Assembly: GCA_903858385.1 (NCBI GenBank)
Contig: CAIOIN010000103.1
Span: 1-27,192 of the forward strand
Length of the DNA stretch: 27,192 nucleotides
Reading direction: 5' to 3'
Origin: an uncultured Microcaldota archaeon
GTDB lineage: Archaea > Micrarchaeota > Micrarchaeia > Micrarchaeales > Micrarchaeaceae
Shown here piece after piece: positions 17,200-23,956 of the stretch; positions within the stretch are counted from its first letter, which is position 1; the number at the start of each line of letters is the position of its first letter. The translations under genes were made by a program, and so were the position numbers. The notes below the pieces were generated by a model, which ran no database searches, had not been told where the DNA came from, and saw only the letters and a list, made by a program, of their open reading frames with translations.

Positions 17200-17216
17200 G
17201 CGCTCCGCTAGATGAT

Positions 17217-17225
17217 TATTTAAAC
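17217..17225. promoter_or_regulatory. Shared TATA box between the 34-residue gene and the RCK operon
   Basis: TATTTAAAC with palindromic core TTTAAA. On the plus strand it predicts a start near 17247, about 5 nt before ATG 17252. On the minus strand it predicts a start near 17194-17196, on the GTG pair. This is the second apparent two-way TATA box within 300 nt. Confidence 0.45.
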
Positions 17226-17251
17226 TTTAATAGTGTGAAGATACCGATTCA

Positions 17252-17674
17252 ATGCCAAAGGCGTTAACCGGCCACGTGATAGTCTGCGGCTACGGCACAC
17301 TCGGCGAAAAGGTGGTCGACGTCCTGTCGGGCCACAACGTTTCCTTCATACTGATCGAGATAGACGCGAAGAAGGTCGAGAAGGCGCGGGAGCTCGGCTA
17401 CAGCGTGATGGAAGGCGACGCGACAAGATCCCAGGTGCTGAAATCGGCTAACATAGCCACTGCGAAGGCAATTGCCATCGCGCTCGATGACGACGCGAAG
17501 AACCTGTTCACCGTGCTGACCGCAAGGGATCTGAACAAGAGCATCTTCATAGCCGCAAGGGCAAACGACGATTTCGTCAGGGAGAAGCTGATAGAGGCGG
17601 GCGCAGATTACATCGTGATGCCGCAGAGGGCTGCGAGCAAGGAGATAGTCAATGAGCTCCTCAAGTCCGGATAA
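17252..17674 (+). CDS. Stand-alone RCK/TrkA-N NAD-binding protein
   Basis: A 140-residue Rossmann-fold RCK_N (TrkA-N) domain with no membrane part. These domains gate K+ channels or Trk/Ktr uptake systems in response to NAD(H) or other nucleotides. The dinucleotide motif is intact: CGYGTLGEKV with G13, G15 and G18, and an acidic residue after strand 2 (LIEIDAKK). GDATRSQVL follows as in other TrkA-N domains. There is no TrkA-C domain. First of three tandem RCK genes; its end overlaps the next frame by 23 nt, or is 7 nt before that gene's internal ATG at 17682. Confidence 0.88.
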   Translation: MPKALTGHVIVCGYGTLGEKVVDVLSGHNVSFILIEIDAKKVEKARELGYSVMEGDATRSQVLKSANIATAKAIAIALDDDAKNLFTVLTARDLNKSIFIAARANDDFVREKLIEAGADYIVMPQRAASKEIVNELLKSG

Positions 17675-18443
17675 CATCGGCATGCACGGCGTTGCAGCAC
17701 CCACAATAACCGGCAGGATGCTCATTTTGCTGGCAATCGCCGCAGCGCTGTTCACTATATTCTCCATAGGGGCCATAGATTACCTAACCCACAATTTCTA
17801 CGCCTCGAGCTATTACACATTCGCGGCGCTGTTCGATACAAATCCGTCCACAAGCGGCGGCACAATAGCCTCGCTGATTCCGCCGTTCAGCAGCGACTTC
17901 TATGCGCTTCTTGCGATATCAGCACTTGACGGGGTGATCAAAGCAGTGATAATCGGCTTCATCATCGCCACGTTCACGAAGTCCATAATGAGCATCGACA
18001 TATCCTCGAAGATAAACGCCGCTGCGGCAAGCAGGCTGAAGAACCATGTGATAGTCTGCGGCTATTCGATGCTCGCAGAGCGATTATGCAAGGAGCTTAA
18101 GCGGGAAGGCGTGCAGTTCGTTGTCATAGACAAGAATCCCGAGATAGTGGGGCTGCTCGGCGAGCTCGGCTACCGCGCAGTGAACGGCGACTTCACCGAA
18201 GCGCGCACCCTCAATGCGGCCATGCTGAAGGCCTCAAAGGCCATCGTGTTCGCCACGGAGAGCGACTTCAACAACCTTCTCGGGGTCGTCACGGCGAAGC
18301 ACGCCTATCCAAACGCTAAGATAATAACAAGGACATCGGAAGAGATAAACATAGGCAAGATGAAGCGCGGCGGAGCGAAGCTCTGCCTTGTGCCGGAGCT
18401 GGTGGCGGGCCAGGAGCTCGGCGATAGCATACTGAAGCTGTGA
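17652..18443 (+). CDS. Two-helix membrane protein with RCK/TrkA-N domain
   Basis: A 263-residue protein with two hydrophobic helices (about 22-43 and 84-108), like a two-TM K+ channel, followed by a TrkA-N domain (about 131-263). Between the helices no TVGYG-like selectivity filter is present (the segment reads YYTFAALFDTNPSTSGG), so K+ selectivity is not supported. The NAD motif is partly lost: CGYSMLAERL where CGYGTLGEKV is expected, leaving one of three glycines, while the acidic strand-2 residue remains (VVIDKN). An alternative start at ATG 17682 would remove ten residues and avoid overlap with the upstream gene. It is probably one subunit of a complex with its two neighbours. Confidence 0.8.
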   Translation: MSSSSPDNIGMHGVAAPTITGRMLILLAIAAALFTIFSIGAIDYLTHNFYASSYYTFAALFDTNPSTSGGTIASLIPPFSSDFYALLAISALDGVIKAVIIGFIIATFTKSIMSIDISSKINAAAASRLKNHVIVCGYSMLAERLCKELKREGVQFVVIDKNPEIVGLLGELGYRAVNGDFTEARTLNAAMLKASKAIVFATESDFNNLLGVVTAKHAYPNAKIITRTSEEINIGKMKRGGAKLCLVPELVAGQELGDSILKL

Positions 18444-18447
18444 TTGC

Positions 18448-19179
18448 ATGGTTACATTCAAGAACGCCTGGGTGACACTCCTTGCAGTCGCAGTGCTGCT
18501 GTTCATACTGTCCAACATCATCGACATATACTCCGGGACCAAGCCCGTGTATGCGCTGCTGGAGAACATCTTCGGCTCGCTGCAGATCAACTACTCGGTG
18601 ATACACCTATACGCGAACGTCAATGACAACCTTTACACGCTGACATCGAACCTCATAGACAGCATCGTGTTCGCGCTAGTAACGGTCATGCTCGCCACAT
18701 GGTTCGTGAACCTCATAAGCGGAATCAGCCTAAGGGGCAGGCTTCTCCTCTCCAGGATAAGCCGCACAAAAGACCATGTCATAATCGCGCCATTCAACCC
18801 GCTTGCCCAGGCGCTCCTGAACGACCTGAAAGAGGCAAAGATAAAATCCGTCGTCATAACAGAGAATGCCGAGGATCTGAAGGGCCTCCGCGAGCAGAAT
18901 GCAATGGCTCTGGTCGGTGTGATCAAGTCTATGGAGGTATTTGAGACTGCCGGCATAAAGCGGGCCAAATACGTGATCGCATGCAGCGACGACGACCTGC
19001 AGAATGCGCTTATAACGGTCACGGCGAAGAATGCCAACCCTAAGATAAAGATAATATCCAGGGTGACCGACGAGGCCGACATACCGAAGCTGAGCATAGC
19101 CGGCGCCTACTGGACGATAAAGCCTGAAATAACCGCCGGGGAGAAGATCGCCGACGAGCTATTGAAGATCGTCGTGTGA
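18448..19179 (+). CDS. Two-helix membrane protein with degenerate RCK domain
   Basis: A 243-residue protein of the same plan as the upstream gene: helices at about 8-27 and 70-92, and an RCK-like Rossmann domain from about 108. The nucleotide motif is fully lost, reading IAPFNPLAQAL with Pro, Asn and Ala at the three glycine positions. The rest of the fold is recognisable (AKYVIACSDDDLQNALITVT; KIKIISRVTDEADI). No channel filter is seen. Starts 4 nt after the previous stop, so the three RCK genes form an operon. Probably a non-binding regulatory or structural subunit. It ends 9 nt from the convergent gene. Confidence 0.78.
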   Translation: MVTFKNAWVTLLAVAVLLFILSNIIDIYSGTKPVYALLENIFGSLQINYSVIHLYANVNDNLYTLTSNLIDSIVFALVTVMLATWFVNLISGISLRGRLLLSRISRTKDHVIIAPFNPLAQALLNDLKEAKIKSVVITENAEDLKGLREQNAMALVGVIKSMEVFETAGIKRAKYVIACSDDDLQNALITVTAKNANPKIKIISRVTDEADIPKLSIAGAYWTIKPEITAGEKIADELLKIVV

Positions 19180-19188
19180 CACTGCTCT

Positions 19189-20478
19189 TCATATTTTTGG
19201 TTTCCCTCTCCAGCCCTGTGGCGGCTTCGGGTTTGTATAATGCTCGCGATAGTTCTCATCGAAGAAGTTCGCAATGGTTGTACCCACAAAACGGGTTTTG
19301 TCGGCAAAACTTGACCAATCACCTTTCGGTATGGGGGTAAGCAACTGCCGCGAGAACACCTGCGAGCCATAATACTTAAAGTAATTATAAGATGGAACTG
19401 GAACCGGCGGTGGCCCTCCGGGGACCACTGGTGTCGTCGAAGCCGGAGTTCTAAAGTGGTATGCGCTCACCGGCATCGACATAGCCGCTATCAATACGGT
19501 CGCTGCAGCCGCTCCATACCCTCCGACGATCGGAACCTGGCCGGCGCCGTATCTCCACTCCGCTACCGCTGCAACTCCTGGCCCACGCCCAGCATATTCC
19601 GCACGTACCTGGGCTCGCATCAGCCCGTCGACATATCCCGGATTGGTGCGCTCCGTGCTCTTCATCAACTGCCCAATCTCCCTATTAGCCAGCTTTTCCG
19701 CCTTCATATTCCGGCTATTGTTCACTATGTTGGCCATCGGTGTGCTGAATTTGTATCCGGCGAGCCCTTTCTTAGAGAAAGCGGTTTTGGTCCCCCACCT
19801 GATCGTTGGCTCTAGCACAAAGCCGCCCCATCCGAATTTCGCCCGGATTGCTAATCTCACCTTGCCGATGCCTTTGCTATCCGTGCTGTTCTTTCCAATA
19901 TTCTTGCTGTCTGTTTCTGAAAGAGTGGTCATGAATCTCCTGAATCCAGAGCCAGTGTCCAGACCATTACGATGCCCCGCAACCAACCATTGGCGTGGAT
20001 TCGCATCCATGCTAGCAAATATGCCCTTTATTTCCCTCCTCTGATCGCTATTCAATGCTTTCGGGCTGCTCAAACCATTTTTCTTTACATAATCATTCAC
20101 AATCTGCCTTGTCACTACTGCTTTGGCCGCCGTACGCGCCCCTTGGCCTTCAGACGACCTCAGATACACATTCTGCTTATTCATTTTTTTTGCGCTTGCC
20201 TTATTCTTCGAACGGGCTCCATATCCTGCCATGCGTGCCTTCACCCCTCCGCCGGGCGTCGACATCAGCTCCTTGAACTCGGTCGTCTTGCTGATTCCCT
20301 TGCCTGCGCCTCCTGCTCCGAAGCCGCTCGCCATCTGCATTATTGCGCCGAAGCCGAGCAGGGCGAAGAGGTCGCCGCCTCCCCTAAGGCCTGCAGCTGC
20401 AGCTATGAGTATAAGTATTATTAACACTGGGATGAGCGCGTATATCGCGCCTATGCTCAGCAGCGCCAAGATGACCAT
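19189..20478 (-). CDS. Orphan membrane-anchored basic protein
   Basis: About 429 residues, no family recognised. The N-terminus is one strong hydrophobic segment (MVILALLSIGAIYALIPVLI and on, about 30 residues) followed by Gly/Ala-rich sequence and a long basic, polar region. A second weaker hydrophobic stretch (YGAAAATVLIAAMSMPVSA) lies at about 325-343 in this numbering, then a proline-rich linker (VPGGPPPVPVP) and an aromatic C-terminal part. The frame is open to 20547, but a TATA box at 20507-20515 lies inside that extension and points to ATG 20478. The basic middle could bind nucleic acid or be cytoplasmic; this is not resolved. Its composition is less GC-biased than the housekeeping genes. 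Confidence 0.65.
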   Translation of the reverse strand: MVILALLSIGAIYALIPVLIILILIAAAAGLRGGGDLFALLGFGAIMQMASGFGAGGAGKGISKTTEFKELMSTPGGGVKARMAGYGARSKNKASAKKMNKQNVYLRSSEGQGARTAAKAVVTRQIVNDYVKKNGLSSPKALNSDQRREIKGIFASMDANPRQWLVAGHRNGLDTGSGFRRFMTTLSETDSKNIGKNSTDSKGIGKVRLAIRAKFGWGGFVLEPTIRWGTKTAFSKKGLAGYKFSTPMANIVNNSRNMKAEKLANREIGQLMKSTERTNPGYVDGLMRAQVRAEYAGRGPGVAAVAEWRYGAGQVPIVGGYGAAAATVLIAAMSMPVSAYHFRTPASTTPVVPGGPPPVPVPSYNYFKYYGSQVFSRQLLTPIPKGDWSSFADKTRFVGTTIANFFDENYREHYTNPKPPQGWRGKPKI

Positions 20479-20506
20479 TTCCACCGATGATATAGCGTCG
20501 CAGGTG

Positions 20507-20515
20507 ATATTTAAA
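20507..20515 (-). promoter_or_regulatory. TATA box of the orphan membrane protein gene
   Basis: CTTTAAATA-type box on the minus strand centred near 20511. The predicted start is about 20485, 7 nt before ATG 20478. Used here to reject the longer reading frame. Confidence 0.45.
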
Positions 20516-20573
20516 GATTTTGTCATGATTAGACAGACGTCATACATGCCTCAGGAACAGCTTATCCAAAAAA

Positions 20574-20589
20574 GCGCTGGGAGTGGGAA
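20574..20589 (+). repeat. 16-nt copy of the tRNA-Ser 3' end (att-like), distal
   Basis: GCGCTGGGAGTGGGAA is identical to 21345-21360, the 3' terminus of tRNA-Ser (discriminator, acceptor 3' strand and part of the T stem), in the same orientation. Similarity stops abruptly after base 16. A copy of a tRNA 3' end at the far side of a small segment is the usual trace of site-specific integration. Confidence 0.75.
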
Positions 20590-20604
20590 ACACCATTCCC
20601 GTTA

Positions 20605-20627
20605 GACGTGTAAAATGTATCCACGTC
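20605..20627. other. Short hairpin beyond the orphan gene
   Basis: GACGTG (20605-20610) and CACGTC (20622-20627) are perfect inverted repeats around an 11-nt AT-rich loop. It lies just inside the distal tRNA-like repeat, in the about 160-nt stretch 20548-20706 where I see no gene. It could be a terminator-like or binding structure; there is no T-run to support termination. Confidence 0.3.
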
Positions 20628-20706
20628 CCTAAGTAGAAATAGCCGTCATTGCTCTTTTGTTTCTGTCGACCGTATCTATTTTTCTGTTACAGTCATGCAC
20701 CTGCAC

Positions 20707-21252
20707 TTACTTGCTGGCGGCAACGTATGCTACACTAGCCGTATAAGGTTCGAATGGACCCGGCGTAGGTGGATAAGTTGCATGTACAATCTCATTACAT
20801 TCGCGTTCATGCATTACCTGCAATCTGATCTCCGGACCGCCCAATGTTATACAATCAACCAACAGAACAAAATGGCCGCTTCCTCCACTGACTTCAGCCC
20901 TTTTTCCATCAGGGAGAGCTTCCCATATTGCTTCCGATGCCACTGGGGTGAGCACGCCATTTTTGTAATCTATTTTGCACGATACTGTCTCGTTGGATTT
21001 GAGATCACGCCCAACAATTTTAAGTCCAGGGTCGTCTCCTAGCCATACCTCGTCCATGCCTGTTTTTTCAAGCAGGGACTTATCCGTCTTCAATTGGATA
21101 ATGAATTCCTTCAGTGTGGGCAACCTTCCACCATTCTGCGCAGCTATCTTCACGGCATCCGAATAGTTTGCTTTCTGCTCCAATACCGTTATAGGACCTG
21201 TATTTGAAACCATGTTCGCGTGTGAGACTGTTTTGCTTGCCATCATAATCAC
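20707..21252 (-). CDS. Orphan family protein within the tRNA-flanked segment
   Basis: About 181 residues with a GTG start at 21252; ATGs at 21246 and 21243 are alternatives. No signal peptide or membrane helix. Features are NYSDAVKIAAQNGGRLPTLK, a pattern also met in lectin-like and FGE-like folds, then DEVWLGDD, and a hydrophobic strand GHFVLLVDC. It resembles the products at 24878 and 25461 in layout: a GRLPTLKEF or LTFNEA-type helix, a W/Y motif and a final beta-strand. Its promoter is nearly identical to that of the 24878 gene. The function is unknown and the family assignment is my own reading. It is the only gene between the two 16-nt tRNA-Ser repeats. Confidence 0.65.
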   Translation of the reverse strand: MIMMASKTVSHANMVSNTGPITVLEQKANYSDAVKIAAQNGGRLPTLKEFIIQLKTDKSLLEKTGMDEVWLGDDPGLKIVGRDLKSNETVSCKIDYKNGVLTPVASEAIWEALPDGKRAEVSGGSGHFVLLVDCITLGGPEIRLQVMHERECNEIVHATYPPTPGPFEPYTASVAYVAASK

Positions 21253-21273
21253 TATGATAAATTGCGATTTCCC

Positions 21274-21290
21274 TAATATTTATAGCTGCC
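21274..21290 (-). promoter_or_regulatory. TATA region of the orphan gene, 17 nt identical to another promoter
   Basis: Minus strand GGCAGCTATAAATATTA, identical to 24833-24849 on the plus strand. The TATA centre near 21281 predicts a start near 21255, at the GTG start codon. Confidence 0.7.
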
Positions 21291-21344
21291 TGCGACCTTC
21301 GTTGATTGTGGAAGTAAGCCAAAATCCGTCGTCGTAAAAACAAG

Positions 21345-21360
21345 GCGCTGGGAGTGGGAA
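21345..21360 (+). repeat. 16-nt tRNA-Ser 3' end, proximal copy of att-like repeat
   Basis: Identical to 20574-20589. It includes the last bases of the functional tRNA-Ser gene. The segment between the two copies (about 0.77 kb) holds one orphan gene and no recognisable integrase. Confidence 0.75.
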
Positions 21361-21466
21361 TCGAACCCACGAAAGCCATTTCTAGCTAAACAGCTTAGCA
21401 GGCTGCCGCCCTTTAGTGAACTTTCCTTTCGTTAAAAAGTTTTGTTTACCACTAGGCGATCCCAGC
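21346..21466 (-). tRNA. tRNA-Ser(GCU) with D-loop intron
   Basis: Reverse strand: acceptor GCTGGGA/TCCCAGC with discriminator G; D stem GCCT/GGGC; anticodon arm GCAGC-CTGCTAA-GCTGT with anticodon GCT at 21399-21397; class II variable arm (AGCT/GGCT stem); T arm GTGGG-TTCGATT-CCCAC. CCA is not encoded. The D loop is lengthened by about 34 nt, so an intron is present. A TATA box (TTATATTAA, 21491-21499) predicts a start near 21469, 3 nt before the tRNA. Confidence 0.9.
21413..21446 (-). other. Predicted tRNA-Ser intron in the D loop
   Basis: About 34 nt inserted after AGTGGTA. AACTTT (21441-21436) pairs with AAAGTT (21424-21419). TAGTG of the D arm can pair with CACTA (21418-21414), leaving bulges on both sides, a relaxed bulge-helix-bulge. 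Ends are approximate. Confidence 0.65.
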
Positions 21467-21490
21467 ACGGTAATAATTTGCAGGGCAACT

Positions 21491-21499
21491 TTAATATAA
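21491..21499 (-). promoter_or_regulatory. TATA box of tRNA-Ser
   Basis: TTATATTAA on the minus strand, centred about 29 nt before the tRNA 5' end. It lies in the gap between the SRP RNA 3' end and the tRNA, so the tRNA can be transcribed on its own. Confidence 0.5.
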
Positions 21500-21503
21500 G
21501 TGT

Positions 21504-21804
21504 GGCAGAAGCCGACCTGGCAATACTGGGTATCGGCAAGCTCGCTGCATCAAGACTTGGCCCTGTATCTTAAGAGCATAGCCTTATTGCACGCCTCTTT
21601 GGTCGAACTTTCGACGAAAGTTCAGGCTATATGCTTAGGGTTGCTCCTTCCGGCCTGGCCCGGTTTGCACATGAGACTACCACCTAAGGCAAGGCTTCAC
21701 GGCCTTGACGCAGACTTGCCGAGACCCGAATACCACTCGATCGACATTGGTTCGCCTAAAGGGATTTGCGAACGGAGAACCCTTAGCTCCCCGACCTATC
21801 TGCC
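21504..21804 (-). ncRNA. SRP RNA (7S RNA)
   Basis: Minus-strand RNA of about 301 nt, the usual archaeal size, forming the core of the signal recognition particle. The ends pair as helix 1: GGCAGA (21804-21799) with TCTGCC (21509-21504). The Alu part shows GGAG...CTCC and GTTCGC...GCGAAC hairpins whose loops carry complementary TAAGGG and CCCTTTA, the conserved loop-loop contact. The S domain has the helix 8 signature GCCAGGCCGGAAGGAGCA (21659-21642) with its GGAA tetraloop. Helix 5 pairing is visible (CGGCAAG/CTTGCCG; CTGCGTCAAG/CTTGATGCAG). A further 8-bp hairpin at 21605-21623 lies 3' of helix 8. The TATA box at 21823-21836 predicts transcription start at about 21804, agreeing with the helix 1 end. 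Confidence 0.93.
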
Positions 21805-21822
21805 AGATAACTCTTTGCGTTA

Positions 21823-21836
21823 GGTATATTAATAAG
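21823..21836. promoter_or_regulatory. Divergent promoter of SRP RNA and aIF2-beta
   Basis: AT-rich block containing GGTATATTAATAAG. Leftward its centre is about 26 nt from the SRP RNA 5' end. Rightward it predicts a start near 21855, leaving a leader of about 17 nt with a GAGGTG ribosome binding site before the TTG start of aIF2-beta. Confidence 0.5.
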
Positions 21837-21870
21837 TTCGCTAAATACCATACTACAGAGGTGCTTTTGA

Positions 21871-22284
21871 TTGAGCAATGACGAATACAACAGGCTGATT
21901 GACGACGCTTTTGCGAAGATCCCCAATCTATCCATGGAGAAGGCGGACTTCGTGATACCCAAGGCGGACGGGTTGACGCAAGGAGCAAAGACGGTCATAA
22001 GGAACATTGCAGCCATAGCGGACAGGGCGAGGAGGAAGCCCGAAGAGATAGCGAGATATCTCAGCAAGGAATTGTCGGCGCCTGCAAGCATAGCCGAACA
22101 GGGGCTGATAATAAGCGGCAAGTTCTCTGGCGACGAATTGGACAAGCGCATAACGAAATATTTCGAGACCTATGTCATATGCAAGGAATGCCATAAGCCT
22201 GATACTCATCTTGAGAGCGCGAAGAACGGCATGTACCTCGTCTGCGAGGCGTGCGGCGCGAGGTACTGGGTGAAGAACTACTAG
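21871..22284 (+). CDS. eif2b: Translation initiation factor aIF2 subunit beta
   Basis: A 137-residue beta subunit of the archaeal initiator-tRNA carrier aIF2, of normal length for the family. The C-terminal zinc ribbon is CKEC ... CEAC (about residues 107-130) ending GARYWVKNY. The central domain has the expected SKELSAPASIAEQGLIISGK pattern. The start is TTG at 21871, chosen because GAGGTG at 21858-21863 is well placed and no ATG occurs nearby in frame. Followed 9 nt later by aIF1A, so two initiation factors are co-expressed. Confidence 0.95.
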   Translation: MSNDEYNRLIDDAFAKIPNLSMEKADFVIPKADGLTQGAKTVIRNIAAIADRARRKPEEIARYLSKELSAPASIAEQGLIISGKFSGDELDKRITKYFETYVICKECHKPDTHLESAKNGMYLVCEACGARYWVKNY

Positions 22285-22293
22285 GTTGTTTGG

Positions 22294-22617
22294 ATGGACA
22301 GAAGCGGCAGAACACACGACAGAAGGAGAGGCGCGGTAGTGGAGAGCAGGCTCAAAATGCCCGTGGACAACGAAGTTGTCGGAAGGGTCATGAGGATAGC
22401 AGGTGCAACTAATTTCTTCATCAAGTGCAACGACGGCAAGGAACGCCTTTGCACCATACCCGGCAGACTGAGAAGGATGTTCTGGATAAAAACCAACGAC
22501 ATCGTAATAGTCAAGCCCTGGATAGTGCAGAGCGACCAGCGCGGCGACATCGTATGGAGGTATAGCCTCCTCGACATAAGCAGGCTCAAGGAGAAGGGCA
22601 TGATGCAGAACATATAA
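22294..22617 (+). CDS. eif1A: Translation initiation factor aIF1A
   Basis: A 107-residue S1/OB-fold protein that binds the A site of the small subunit during start selection. The recognisable core is VVGRVMRIAGATNFFIKCND, then ERLCTIPGRLRRMFWIK, with basic residues on the N-terminal tail and the pattern GDIVWRYS at the end of the barrel. Length is normal for archaea. Lies 9 nt after aIF2-beta. No strong ribosome binding site is seen before the ATG. Confidence 0.95.
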   Translation: MDRSGRTHDRRRGAVVESRLKMPVDNEVVGRVMRIAGATNFFIKCNDGKERLCTIPGRLRRMFWIKTNDIVIVKPWIVQSDQRGDIVWRYSLLDISRLKEKGMMQNI

Positions 22618-22716
22618 GCTTTCTAGTCTGGCAAGTCGCGCATCAGCTGCAAAACACCATTTAAAGTAAGGAAAGGATTTTAAGCTTAAGATGCGATACC
22701 CTCTTACTCTGGGGGT

Positions 22717-23946
22717 ATGATGCAGTCTCTTAACGACCTACTTGTCGAATCAAAGATATTCGCCGACAGGGAGGTGTTGTCGCCGCACTACATGCCCAAG
22801 AAGCTACTTTTCCGCGAGAAGGAGATAAACAACATAGAGAAGGCCCTAGCGCCTTCGCTGAAGGGCGAACGAGGCAGGAACCTGTTCATATACGGCAAGA
22901 CCGGCACCGGCAAGACCTCTTGCACGAAGTATGTCATCGAAGAAGTGAAGAACATACCTAACACGAAGGCAAGAATTTCCTATGTAAACTGCAGAATATA
23001 CAACACAAGATACCGGGTTCTCAACAAGATAGTCAGCGACCATCTTCCAACATATGCGAAGCGCGGGTATGGTGCCGTCGACCTTTACGAGAAGCTCACG
23101 AGCTGGATAGAAGAGGACAGCAAGATATTGGTCATAGCGCTTGACGAGATTGACGTAGTAAAAGATCTCGATGATCTTGTCTACACGCTCACGAGGATAA
23201 ACAGCGACATAAAAGCCGGAGGTGTCACCATAATGGGCGTCTCAAACAAGATCTCATTCAAAGAGATACTCGATCCGAGGAGCCTGTCGACGCTGTATGA
23301 AACAGAACTGGTCTTTCCACCCTACTACGCCACGGAGCTGTACGCAATAATAAAAGACAGGGTGCAGCACGGCTTCAAGGCCGACATCGTCAGTGAAGAT
23401 GTTCTGCATCTCGTCGCTGCAACTGCCGCTAAAGAGGGCGGCGATGCAAGATTGTCGTTGAAGATACTCTCAAGGGCGGGCGAGCTTGCGGAGGAACGGG
23501 CAAGCAAGGAAGTGACGATAAAGGATGCTGAAGAGGCGGTCAAAATAGCAGAGAACGAAATAGTCTACGATCTGATAGTTACATTGCCAGAGCACCACAA
23601 GCTTGTCCTGTATTCTATAGCGCTGCTCACGCAGAGCGGCGGCTCGTACAAGAAACTCACGGACGGAGTCGATACTTATCTTTTCAGCGGCGAGGTCTAC
23701 AACAGGTACAAGAGCATAACCGAGAGCCTGCACAAAGAGGCGAAGAGCGAGCGATGGTACCGGAAATACCTCTCTGAACTTGAGATGCAAGGCCTCATAC
23801 TCGCATTCGAGTCCGGCAAGGGCATAAGGGGGCATACGAAGCTGATAAAACTCATGTATCCTCCGCAAAAGACAAAAGATGTCCTAGAAAAGGACATCTT
23901 CGGCACCGACGCCGTAAAAGAAGTCAAGGAAGAGATCAAGCAGTAA
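22717..23946 (+). CDS. cdc6: Replication initiator Orc1/Cdc6
   Basis: A 409-residue AAA+ origin-binding protein. Walker A GKTGTGKT is at about 60-67, Walker B ILVIALDEID at about 137-146, sensor-like IMGVSNKISF at about 174-183, and a C-terminal winged-helix region at about 290-390. Length is typical. A TTTTAAGCTT-type AT block near 22680 and GGGGGT just before the ATG suggest its own promoter and binding site. I looked for inverted ORB-type origin boxes in the 99-nt upstream gap and saw none. The RNase P genes follow 10 nt downstream, so they may share its transcript. Confidence 0.95.
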   Translation: MMQSLNDLLVESKIFADREVLSPHYMPKKLLFREKEINNIEKALAPSLKGERGRNLFIYGKTGTGKTSCTKYVIEEVKNIPNTKARISYVNCRIYNTRYRVLNKIVSDHLPTYAKRGYGAVDLYEKLTSWIEEDSKILVIALDEIDVVKDLDDLVYTLTRINSDIKAGGVTIMGVSNKISFKEILDPRSLSTLYETELVFPPYYATELYAIIKDRVQHGFKADIVSEDVLHLVAATAAKEGGDARLSLKILSRAGELAEERASKEVTIKDAEEAVKIAENEIVYDLIVTLPEHHKLVLYSIALLTQSGGSYKKLTDGVDTYLFSGEVYNRYKSITESLHKEAKSERWYRKYLSELEMQGLILAFESGKGIRGHTKLIKLMYPPQKTKDVLEKDIFGTDAVKEVKEEIKQ

Positions 23947-23956
23947 CGGTGCTACA

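Noticed and set aside
17652..19179. Calling the two membrane RCK proteins K+ channels
   Set aside because: No TVGYG-type selectivity filter is present between the two helices in either protein.
21500..21823. Reading frames over 21500-21988, including a 107-codon plus-strand frame
   Set aside because: They overlap the SRP RNA, whose helix 1 ends, loop-loop contact and helix 8 signature are all visible.
22618..22716. Possible replication origin upstream of cdc6
   Set aside because: Origins often lie there, but I see no inverted ORB-like boxes or long AT-rich unwinding region in this 99-nt gap.
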